Made by a program: the position numbers and the translations under genes. The notes under the pieces are model-generated. The model was not told where the DNA came from. It searched no databases and saw only the letters and a list, made by a program, of their open reading frames with translations. This document shows positions 5,041-12,091 of a stretch of 12,603 nucleotides of DNA, piece by piece. The first letter of the stretch is position 1, and the number at the start of each line of letters is the position of its first letter. The stretch comes from Methanobacteriota archaeon (GTDB lineage: Archaea > Thermoplasmatota > Poseidoniia > Poseidoniales > Poseidoniaceae): positions 1-12,603 of the forward strand of contig JAPOHM010000022.1 in assembly GCA_029979405.1 (NCBI GenBank), given 5' to 3'.

Positions 5041-8000
5041 TCACTCCCCCTTTAGAACACTGGATAAATCTGCTTTCAGTGCTTTTCTTGTTGTAACCAA
5101 TAATGCGACTACTACAGCTGCAAATACTGCTAACGATACGAGAACAATTTGCGTCCATGGATACACCAGAGTTCTATCAATTACCGTAGAAGACCCTCCA
5201 AATATTTGGAATATGAATCCGAATATGTCAAAGAATCCATTGAATGAGAGAGCTAAGCCAACGCCCAGAACAATTCCTAACGCCATCGAGACAATGACTA
5301 TCGAAAGAATCTCGAATAAAACCAGTCTAATTATTTGGTTTGGTGATGCTCCAATCGCCTGTAAAACGGCTAATTCCTTCTGTCTTTGACTTAGAACCAG
5401 TGATAAGAAAACGAAGCTTGATGCAACCGCTGCAACGCTTGCTACAACGAATTGTAGTGACAACAAACCAGGGGTGCCAAAGATAAGACCTCCATTTCTT
5501 TCAACGGTTTTGTGTGTGGAAGACCAGTCAAGAACAGATGCAACTCTAGCGTCCGCTTCAATCTGTGACGCCAAAGATTCTAATGAATCACCTTCAACAC
5601 CGTCAACCCTTACAATCCAAGTTTTGGAACTGTAATTATTTGCATCATCGCCGACTAAATTTCTCCATGAGGATTCGCCAATGATGATTGCCGATTCGAT
5701 AGTTGCTGCTCCAACACCTGGTATGTATTCATGTGTCCCCATGTAATACATTGAGGTAGTAAATGGAGTTACGATTAGGACTACTCTCGTGTCTGCAAAG
5801 AATAGTTCAGCTGCTAATGGTGGAGGGAGATCAGTTGGCCCAGATGTACATCCCGTATCATCGCTATTTGTACCATCAGGACAAGTTGTATTTGACAAAA
5901 TTGAGGAGGATAAGTCAAACAAACCGAATGCGCCTTCCAAGTTAGCATTGGTGAAATCGGTTCCTTCCAGTGTGCCTCCTTCAAAATTAACAATTATCGT
6001 ATTCACCAGATTTGCTCCCGTAAGGTCTGCGTTCGTTAGATTTGCATCAAGTAGTACAGACTCGCTTAGGTTAACATCTGAAAGGTCAGAAGAAGAAAGA
6101 TTCGTATTCGACAAATCAATCCTGCTTAGGTTTCTATTCTCGAGATTTTGCCCAGCAAGATTTAGGTCTGACCAATCGCTCTTCATTAGAGCAGTGTATG
6201 CGTTGAATAGTGCTAATGGGTCAGTTTCATTTGAGCCACCAGAAGTAAAATTGAATTCTATTTTTTCCCAGATGAAAGTAATGTTTTCTGACTTTTCATC
6301 ACTCGGTTTGAGGAGCACATCATCCAATCTATTTTCATCTCCTCCTCTTTCAGAACCTGCCAACCTTAGTGAATATGCGGCGTCTACCCCCGCACTGAAT
6401 CCTCCATTTTTGTAAGCCTTCATTGCGGAATCAACTTCCTCTCCTGGAATGGCTTGTTCGCTCCATCTGAGGACATTGTAATTGTCATCGAATAGAACGA
6501 AAGTTTGCAATCTGTCTCCACCTTGTGCATCTGCCAATGTTATCTCCGGGACGCTTGTAGCTACTGGAGATGTCTTACTATTGGTGAATTCGTCCAATAG
6601 TGCCATTAGTGCGGTTTCATTGATTTCTCCTTCCATTTCGATTTGGAGGTCGGAACCTACAGTAGCATCAGCAGTTTTCTCATCAACCAGAGTTCCTGTG
6701 TATCCTTGAACAGCAGCGAGAGTTACTATGGATAATGTTAGTAGCATTATTACTGCAAGTCTGTTAACGGATTCTGTCGACCCAGATCCTTTCAAACCTC
6801 GCTTTACGTCTTTCAATACTGGAGAGCGCCCAAATAGCAATTGCATAATCTGGGGTCCTTTTGCGCCGATTCTACCAAGTAGCAAAGCTCCTCCAATCCA
6901 TAGTCCAAATGGTCCAAATATTCCGAGTAATCCTTCTACGAAGAAATTTGAGTTTAATCCATCTTCACTACCATTCATTTCTAGCCAAGAGTCTATCACT
7001 GCGACCATACCAAATATGAACGCAGTCCAATGTAACCATCTTTTTGGTTCGGCTCTTGATGTTGTTTTTCTTACACCTTCTTCGATTTCGAGTGAAATGA
7101 ATTCTTTTGTTCGACCTCTTCCAAATATCATCGCCAAACCAAGTGTTGTAATGGCCGTGAAGAGGGTAGAAGTAACACCAAGCGTTGGATTTACTTCGAA
7201 ATCTCCGGTTCTAAATTCCATAAATCCTACCGCAGATAGGACAATCGGAACGGCTAGCAAAGCCAGTATGTAACCGATTAACCAAGCGACTGATGACATT
7301 ACGAATAACTCAAGCAGAACCATTCCTTGTAGGGCCCCTCCGTCTGCTCCTATCACCCGATGTATACTCACTTCTCTCCTACGTTGTTCGAGGGACAAGA
7401 CGAGACCGTAAATTAGAACTGCAATTGATAAAATCACGATTGGAATCATGATGATGTAATCGAATATTTGGATAAGTCCAAGGAATATCTCAAGGAATAG
7501 TATGGTTCCACTTACGATGTCGGTGTAGTATAATTCAACTCCTTCTTCCGTATAATTTCCGTCTTGTACTCTTGTTCCTAAATCCTCAAGCCATTCTGCT
7601 GCATCATCTGTTGAGGTTGTAGGCAATTGTCCTCGGTCTATTGTTACACCGAGATACATGTGGTCGTTATCCATCAATATCGCTCGCTGTGATTCTTCAA
7701 GGGCTTCCCAAGTTGTGAAAATTGGGTTGAATGGGAGCGTAGGGTTACCAAATGGCCATGGTTCGTATATCCCCATAACGGTGAGATTTTCTACCGTCAT
7801 CCACATCCTACAGTAAATCATTTCATTATTTTCAGGAGTGATTTCACCGTCACAATTGTCCTCGTTGATGTTCCCTTCGAGTAGTGTTGATTCATCAACG
7901 ACATAAGCAAATGTTAGTTCGTCAAGAACGTCTCCAACTTTAGCTTGGGCTTGACTTGCGATTGTAGAAGGAAGTATGATCCCTCTATTTTCACTCATAT

Positions 8001-9024
8001 TTTCAGGGGTTGGCCATTCTCCTAATCCAGATATTATGTTCTCTCCCAGTCGGTCAGCGAGCTCTCCATCAAACGCTCCAGGCCCTAGGAATCTAATCGC
8101 TCTCTTATCCGAAATAGGTGGTCCGTTGTCGTTGGCCTCGGGATAGTCAAAAGTTACGGCATCCCAAAGGGGATTCTCATTATCAGAAACAGCCCTCATT
8201 TCCAATGGCTGTGCGACGACAAATTCGGCATTGAAGAATCCACCACTATGTATTCCCTGTCTACCAAGTACGAGGGTACAATCGTTGAATTCACTAAATT
8301 CTTCCAACAATTCATCACATACGCTGGTCATTGTAGTAGTGTTATTTGACCAACCAGTTGCGTTTTCAACAGGAGTTCTTGCATATTCAATTTTAGCATC
8401 AAATGGTTCCGATTTTAATGATTCTTCGAAGAAGAGTTGTGACAAACCTACTCCATATGCAAGAACGGTTGTTATTACGAGAGACGCAAGAAATACTCCA
8501 GCGATTACCGCAAGACCCCTCTCCTTCCCTCTCCATGCGCTTTGAGCCGCCAATCGCAAACGACTCGGTAACTCTATCATGCTATGACTAATACGACTTA
8601 TTCTACTTCTTCCGATTGCGAAATCTTTCGATTCCAATTCCGTTGAAGATTCTTCTTCATTCTTAATCTTGAAAATCTCGCTTAATCTATCTTTAATTGG
8701 TACCCAAACTTTGTCTACACCCTTTAACCCAATCACGATAAATACAGCGCTAACAATAATCAGGAAAATGTCCGGAATCCCAATCAAGCCAGTTGGGCTC
8801 CAGGCTTCCCAATGGTCCATGTTACCGATTTCTAACCAGTTCAGTTTCTTGCTGGTAGAACAAGTCGGATGAAGATTCGCTTCACATCTACTAATGATAT
8901 TGCCCAAGCCATAGAATATATTCAGCAAAACAATGATTAGCGAAACTGTACCGATTGAGATAAACACCTTATCTTGTTTTGAACGCGGCTCTGCATCTTC
9001 TTTGGGTTCGAGGTCAGAGGTCAT
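5041..9024 (-). CDS. Giant double-FtsX ABC permease with pentapeptide-repeat ectodomain
   Basis: A 1327-aa membrane protein of the MacB/LolC/FtsX permease superfamily. Layout: two extra N-terminal membrane spans (about 22-42, 81-102); FtsX half 1 with a span at 171-196, ectodomain 1 (~200-503), spans at ~505-545, 566-598 and 612-635; two linker spans (~663-680, 697-717); FtsX half 2 with a span at 753-775, ectodomain 2 (~777-1185), spans at ~1186-1212, 1231-1261 and 1287-1310. Each half has the cytoplasmic coupling-helix motif: EQRRREVSIHRVIGA (546-560) and SQRQKELAVLQAIGA (1212-1226). Ectodomain 2 holds ~15 pentapeptide repeats. Both ectodomains carry many NXS/T sequons, as expected for archaeal surface glycosylation. 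FtsX/MacB-type proteins usually do not pump across the membrane like classic ABC transporters but transmit mechanical force to the outside or extract lipoproteins and peptides; which applies here is unknown. The ATG overlaps the ATPase A stop as ATGA. Confidence 0.88.
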   Translation of the reverse strand: MTSDLEPKEDAEPRSKQDKVFISIGTVSLIIVLLNIFYGLGNIISRCEANLHPTCSTSKKLNWLEIGNMDHWEAWSPTGLIGIPDIFLIIVSAVFIVIGLKGVDKVWVPIKDRLSEIFKIKNEEESSTELESKDFAIGRSRISRISHSMIELPSRLRLAAQSAWRGKERGLAVIAGVFLASLVITTVLAYGVGLSQLFFEESLKSEPFDAKIEYARTPVENATGWSNNTTTMTSVCDELLEEFSEFNDCTLVLGRQGIHSGGFFNAEFVVAQPLEMRAVSDNENPLWDAVTFDYPEANDNGPPISDKRAIRFLGPGAFDGELADRLGENIISGLGEWPTPENMSENRGIILPSTIASQAQAKVGDVLDELTFAYVVDESTLLEGNINEDNCDGEITPENNEMIYCRMWMTVENLTVMGIYEPWPFGNPTLPFNPIFTTWEALEESQRAILMDNDHMYLGVTIDRGQLPTTSTDDAAEWLEDLGTRVQDGNYTEEGVELYYTDIVSGTILFLEIFLGLIQIFDYIIMIPIVILSIAVLIYGLVLSLEQRRREVSIHRVIGADGGALQGMVLLELFVMSSVAWLIGYILALLAVPIVLSAVGFMEFRTGDFEVNPTLGVTSTLFTAITTLGLAMIFGRGRTKEFISLEIEEGVRKTTSRAEPKRWLHWTAFIFGMVAVIDSWLEMNGSEDGLNSNFFVEGLLGIFGPFGLWIGGALLLGRIGAKGPQIMQLLFGRSPVLKDVKRGLKGSGSTESVNRLAVIMLLTLSIVTLAAVQGYTGTLVDEKTADATVGSDLQIEMEGEINETALMALLDEFTNSKTSPVATSVPEITLADAQGGDRLQTFVLFDDNYNVLRWSEQAIPGEEVDSAMKAYKNGGFSAGVDAAYSLRLAGSERGGDENRLDDVLLKPSDEKSENITFIWEKIEFNFTSGGSNETDPLALFNAYTALMKSDWSDLNLAGQNLENRNLSRIDLSNTNLSSSDLSDVNLSESVLLDANLTNADLTGANLVNTIIVNFEGGTLEGTDFTNANLEGAFGLFDLSSSILSNTTCPDGTNSDDTGCTSGPTDLPPPLAAELFFADTRVVLIVTPFTTSMYYMGTHEYIPGVGAATIESAIIIGESSWRNLVGDDANNYSSKTWIVRVDGVEGDSLESLASQIEADARVASVLDWSSTHKTVERNGGLIFGTPGLLSLQFVVASVAAVASSFVFLSLVLSQRQKELAVLQAIGASPNQIIRLVLFEILSIVIVSMALGIVLGVGLALSFNGFFDIFGFIFQIFGGSSTVIDRTLVYPWTQIVLVSLAVFAAVVVALLVTTRKALKADLSSVLKGE
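5842..5889 (-). other. Cys-bounded cap segment after the pentapeptide block
   Basis: Residues 1046-1061 of the permease read TTCPDGTNSDDTGCTS. As I recall it, this TTCPDGTNSDD-type tail follows pentapeptide blocks in many unrelated secreted proteins. The two cysteines (1048, 1059) could form a disulphide outside the cell and close the solenoid. Confidence 0.5.
5926..6171 (-). repeat. Pentapeptide-repeat block within permease ectodomain 2
   Basis: Residues 952-1033 of the permease show a hydrophobic residue every five positions: Leu at 956 and each fifth residue to 1006 (11 in strict register), then I1011, a short break (VNFEGG), and L1019, F1024, L1029 in a new register. Alternate positions are Asn/Asp/Ser/Thr, as in the A(D/N)LXX family, which forms a right-handed quadrilateral beta-helix. 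About 15 repeats would make roughly four coils. Confidence 0.85.
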
Positions 9025-9740
9025 TCTTCTTCGCCTCCTTCATCAAGTCCCCATGCACTTCTAATGTCCGACGCTTTGGTTTTACCATCTGTAAGAAGTA
9101 ACATTCGGTCAGCCTTTGAAGCAAGGTCGGGGTCGTGTGTTACCATCAATATTGAAATAGGATTTTCTTTGTCATGGCACAAATCTTTGAACAGTTGTAG
9201 TACTTCTGCTCCTGATGAAATATCTAAGTTTCCAGTAGGTTCGTCGGCAAGTAGAAGCGGTCTGTTTCCGGCTATCGCCCTTGCAATTGCAACCCTCTGT
9301 TGTTGCCCTCCGGAAAGTTGGTCAGGAATATGATGCATTCTGTCATCCAAATTAACCTTAGTCAAGGCATCTATTGCCCTTTTCTCAGCTTCTTTTGGGT
9401 CTACACCTGCAATTTCTAAAGCTAAGGCGACATTATCTAATGCTGATAGGTGATCAAGCAGGTGAAAATCTTGGAAAATCCAACCGACAAGTTTCCTTCT
9501 AACTTCAACTACTGCAGCCGGACTTTTTGTTCCATATTTTTTTTCATTAAGTGAAATAACCCCCGTATCTGCAGGTAATAGTCCCCCGATAATGTTTAGC
9601 AGTGTTGATTTTCCACATCCCGAGGGTCCCATTAGTGCTACCAGTTCACCACTTTCAATTTTCAAATCTACTCCTTTGAGTACATCTATTTTATTCGAGC
9701 CAGAACCGAACGATTTTGTTAGTGAGTCAACCTCAATCAT
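9021..9740 (-). CDS. ABC transporter ATPase A (LolD/MacB-like)
   Basis: A 239-aa cytoplasmic ATPase of the LolD/MacB class, the length typical for that family. Seen: Walker A GPSGCGKS (38-45), Q-loop Gln90 in WIFQDF, signature LSGGQQQ (142-148), Walker B LLLADE (162-167) with catalytic E167, the class-typical EPTGNLD (167-173), and switch His202 in MVTHD. It is the first gene of the ABC operon and overlaps the permease start by four bases, so it is almost certainly a subunit of the same complex as ATPase B. Compared with ATPase B it lacks any C-terminal domain and ends in an acidic tail (DEGGEEE). There is no SD before the ATG at 9740; a TATA-like box lies ~38 bp upstream, giving a leader of only about 10 nt. 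Confidence 0.92.
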   Translation of the reverse strand: MIEVDSLTKSFGSGSNKIDVLKGVDLKIESGELVALMGPSGCGKSTLLNIIGGLLPADTGVISLNEKKYGTKSPAAVVEVRRKLVGWIFQDFHLLDHLSALDNVALALEIAGVDPKEAEKRAIDALTKVNLDDRMHHIPDQLSGGQQQRVAIARAIAGNRPLLLADEPTGNLDISSGAEVLQLFKDLCHDKENPISILMVTHDPDLASKADRMLLLTDGKTKASDIRSAWGLDEGGEEE

Positions 9741-9873
9741 AAGACCACGCTATTAATCAGCATCATTATGTTTTGATATATGAACTAATGTTTATATTGA
9801 TTCTATCTCAAACAAGTTTGAACCATTCAATATTGGGATTAAATCAAATTACCTTCCCTTCCACGGGCCAAAC
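9741..9873. promoter_or_regulatory. Divergent promoter region, ABC operon / PIN-TPR gene
   Basis: A 133-bp AT-rich gap. For the ABC operon (minus), CATATATC at 9775-9782 is about 38 bp before its ATG. For the PIN gene (plus), TTTATATTG at 9791-9799 would start transcription near 9820, leaving a ~55-nt leader; a weaker TTAAATC near 9839-9845 would instead fit a leaderless start at 9874. The two clear TATA-like boxes lie close together, so the two promoters probably interfere or are co-regulated. No SD precedes either gene, and no other gene is seen here. Confidence 0.45.
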
Positions 9874-11772
9874 ATGACAAACCTTTGGGTCGTTGATTCT
9901 AACTGTTTTATTCATCTTGGTTCAATGGCTCCTGAAGGATTTCTTTCTGATATCAAAGATATTTTGAACAAGCAATCCTCTGGAATTTATGTTACACCCG
10001 GAGTCCATGGAGAAGTAAAAACAGTCCGTTTTCAAAGATGGAAAGGAAGCCCAAATTTATTGGAAAAAATGACAGATATTCTCAAAACTATATCCGTAGA
10101 TGAGGCGGAAATTCGAGCGCTTGCATCACACATTGGTGAGAAAGCATCTCCTCAAGACGTGGATTTATCGTTGATGATTTTAGCATCTAAATTGTCACAT
10201 GAGGGCAATAAGGTTACACTGGTTTCTGATGATTACAAGATGACTACAACAGGTGAAAAAGCAAATTTGAATTTTGAAACATGTCCTCCTTCAACATTTT
10301 TACAGCGATTGGCAGATTTTGGTTCAAAAAATCAAAGGACACGGTTACGTAGTCTGTCAAGGAGAGTAAGAGCCGCTGAAATGAGATATGCGATAAGTAG
10401 GGCTGGTCAGTATGACATACAAGCCAAACTAACCTGGATGGTAGACTCACTGCTTTCAACCAAAGTAGTAGTTCCAGAACAGGAGGAATCGAGTGGAGAA
10501 GTTGATGAAAAGAAACTAATTTCAGGATTAATCCGAACCACGAGATCTCAACAAGTAAAAAAATCAATTTTGAATAAATTAGGAAACCTCCCTGAAATTT
10601 GTTCGGTTGTTTCGAAAATTGATGAACACCTACAAACTCTATCAGAAGAAGGAAAATCAGATAATATTTCACAATCGTATGAATCATGCGTTGTAGTTCT
10701 CAGTGAGGTGCTTGAATCGACAGGTATCGGGCTATCGCCTCTTGGTGAAGAAATGGCGGAAATTGCCCACAGGGCTATGGCGGGACCGTTGTACAGAATG
10801 GAATCCGCCATGGCTATGCTTGCCAAATTATTGGGTGAATTTACCCTATCACGCTTACATCTTTCCAGGGCCTTAGCGTATGCGACCCTCATTGATGATG
10901 AATCCGCAGAAATGCGAGCTATGCATCAGTTAGGCCTACTTGCATTATCTGCACAAAATTGGGAGAGAGCGTCATCCCTTTTCGAAACCGCAGATAGACA
11001 AGGTCAGATGGTTGGTGATAATCGAATTGCAAACCTAGTCCTCTCAGGTATTTCGCGACATCTTTCTGGGGATACTGAAAGTGCTGAAAACCTGATATCT
11101 AATGCCCGAGATATAATCTCTAAAGATAAAATTTTAGCATCAACCGTCCTTTACGAAGTGGGTCAATCTCTACAAGCCATAGACCGGCCGGGTCTTGCCT
11201 TAGAGATATTTGATGAAGCTATGGAATGCGCTATTGAATTGAATCTAAATAACGAACTGGAGAATATAGCAGAAGCAATAATCATGGCTAATGCTGCGCT
11301 TTCTGAGACAGAACAAACGCACTTCGAAGGGTTGAGAGATCTTCTTGATACACTAAACACAATTTCCGAAGAAAAAGCAGATGAATTTGAATCGAAAATA
11401 ATCGATATTGAGGAGAAAGTCGAAGAAATTTCTCAACCACTGAAAGAATCTTGGAAGGAATGGCAAGACTCGAATAACCTAATTCCAGAAGGGTCGGAAT
11501 TAACGGTTTTGCGTGTTGAAAGCGATGAAGAAAACAGGACATTAATCGTTACACACCACCCTGAAATCGGACCAGTGGGAATCTGGCTCCCCGATGGTGG
11601 AGTAAAGGCCGCATCAGGTAATTTGATTGAAATTGGTCAAACAAGGATAAAGGTAGCTCCTCCCACGGAGGAATTGTCAAAAGCTCACAACGTCAGAGCA
11701 ATTTTGGCGATTGAAAAACCCGAATGTTTGCACATAAAAGCCCAAACAGATAATCTGTTGAATGAAGACTAA
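9874..11772 (+). CDS. PIN-domain nuclease-like protein with TPR-type helices and coiled coil
   Basis: A 632-aa soluble protein. Residues 1-150 look like a PIN domain, a metal-dependent RNase fold: D8 in VVDSN, E47 in HGEVK, D95/D97 in QDVDLSL, and D119/D120 in LVSDDYKM occupy the usual acidic positions, so it may be an active ribonuclease. Residues 150-240 are basic and helical (RTRLRSLSRRVRAAEMR), a possible RNA-binding surface. Residues ~305-475 are helical pairs with TPR spacing (for example AMHQLGLLALSAQNWERASSLFETA, written here by position 349-373), suited to protein-protein contact. A charged coiled coil spans ~480-530, and ~540-620 is a beta-rich C-terminal domain. The architecture is far larger than a VapC toxin (~130 aa), and no antitoxin gene is adjacent, so an RNA-processing or quality-control role is more likely than toxin-antitoxin. 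It is convergent with DUF2892, their stops overlapping by two bases. Confidence 0.8.
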   Translation: MTNLWVVDSNCFIHLGSMAPEGFLSDIKDILNKQSSGIYVTPGVHGEVKTVRFQRWKGSPNLLEKMTDILKTISVDEAEIRALASHIGEKASPQDVDLSLMILASKLSHEGNKVTLVSDDYKMTTTGEKANLNFETCPPSTFLQRLADFGSKNQRTRLRSLSRRVRAAEMRYAISRAGQYDIQAKLTWMVDSLLSTKVVVPEQEESSGEVDEKKLISGLIRTTRSQQVKKSILNKLGNLPEICSVVSKIDEHLQTLSEEGKSDNISQSYESCVVVLSEVLESTGIGLSPLGEEMAEIAHRAMAGPLYRMESAMAMLAKLLGEFTLSRLHLSRALAYATLIDDESAEMRAMHQLGLLALSAQNWERASSLFETADRQGQMVGDNRIANLVLSGISRHLSGDTESAENLISNARDIISKDKILASTVLYEVGQSLQAIDRPGLALEIFDEAMECAIELNLNNELENIAEAIIMANAALSETEQTHFEGLRDLLDTLNTISEEKADEFESKIIDIEEKVEEISQPLKESWKEWQDSNNLIPEGSELTVLRVESDEENRTLIVTHHPEIGPVGIWLPDGGVKAASGNLIEIGQTRIKVAPPTEELSKAHNVRAILAIEKPECLHIKAQTDNLLNED

Positions 11773-11996
11773 TCTGATGAAGTTGTATCTTCTGTGATTA
11801 GTGTAAAATTCGTTGGACATGTGTTGAATCCGACCATTCGATAAAACGGGCACCAACCAAAAACCGATGTTGTTACTGTCCAAATTCCTACTCCAAGTAG
11901 AACAACTTCCCACAATGGGCTTGCCAGGTAGTCAAAAACCACCACTCCAAGCCCTACGCCCATGCGCAACAGCCTGTCAACAAACCCAATGTTCAT
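11769..11996 (-). CDS. DUF2892 (YgaP-type membrane domain) protein
   Basis: A 75-aa membrane protein matching DUF2892: N-terminal MNIGFVDRLLRMGVG with the conserved DR..R (D7, R8, R11), two hydrophobic segments (about 12-24 and 29-47), and the signature GWCPFYRMVGFNT (47-59) with C49, P50 and Y52. In some bacteria this domain is the membrane anchor of a rhodanese; here it stands alone, as in many archaea, and no rhodanese is nearby. Its function is unknown. The C-terminal tail (ITEDTTSSD) is acidic and probably outside the membrane core. A TATA box TAATATATAA about 28 bp before the ATG and no SD point to a leaderless transcript. The stop codon overlaps the stop of the convergent PIN gene. Confidence 0.85.
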   Translation of the reverse strand: MNIGFVDRLLRMGVGLGVVVFDYLASPLWEVVLLGVGIWTVTTSVFGWCPFYRMVGFNTCPTNFTLITEDTTSSD

Positions 11997-12019
11997 GATT
12001 TATTCTGAATTAAATTAGG

Positions 12020-12029
12020 TTATATATTA
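12020..12029 (-). promoter_or_regulatory. TATA box for the DUF2892 gene
   Basis: TAATATATAA on the minus strand, centred ~28 bp before the ATG at 11996. This is the archaeal spacing for transcription starting at or next to the start codon (leaderless). Confidence 0.6.
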
Positions 12030-12062
12030 CTGTAATATTCCAAACGATGCAAATAACAGTAG

Positions 12063-12070
12063 TATAAATA
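12063..12070 (+). promoter_or_regulatory. TATA box for the short-chain dehydrogenase gene
   Basis: TATAAATA, a near-perfect archaeal TATA box, centred ~26 bp before the ATG at 12092, with no SD in between. The gene is very probably leaderless. Confidence 0.65.
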
Positions 12071-12091
12071 TCCAAAAATTCACCTAACAAC

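Larger units (their letters stand above)
4064..9740 (-). other. Operon body: ATPase A - double FtsX permease - ATPase B (then DUF3817)
   Basis: Three ABC genes run in one direction with an ATGA overlap (9021-9024) between ATPase A and permease and a 2-base gap between permease and ATPase B; DUF3817 follows 2 bases after. The only sizeable upstream space is 9741-9873, so a single promoter there probably drives all four. One full-length permease with two different ATPases suggests a heterodimeric ATPase arrangement. Confidence 0.8.

Noticed and set aside
5039..5158. Upstream extension of ABC ATPase B to an ATG at 5158
   Set aside because: The 40 extra residues are the permease C-terminus read in another frame. 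A strong SD stands directly before the ATG at 5038.
5926..6171. The periodic DNA pattern as a CRISPR or tandem DNA repeat
   Set aside because: The 15-base periodicity reflects pentapeptide codons with divergent bases; there are no identical repeats or unique spacers.
5789..6415. Plus-strand open frame of 208 codons opposite the permease
   Set aside because: Its Ser/Phe/Arg-rich composition is the antisense image of the low-complexity pentapeptide and acidic ectodomain codons. No promoter or SD, and the permease frame has clear family motifs.
6728..7273. Plus-strand open frame of 181 codons
   Set aside because: Antisense shadow of the permease membrane and linker segments; no family motif.
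9874..10300. PIN protein as a VapC toxin of a toxin-antitoxin pair
   Set aside because: The protein is 632 aa rather than ~130 aa and has no small upstream antitoxin gene on its strand; its neighbour is a divergent ABC operon.
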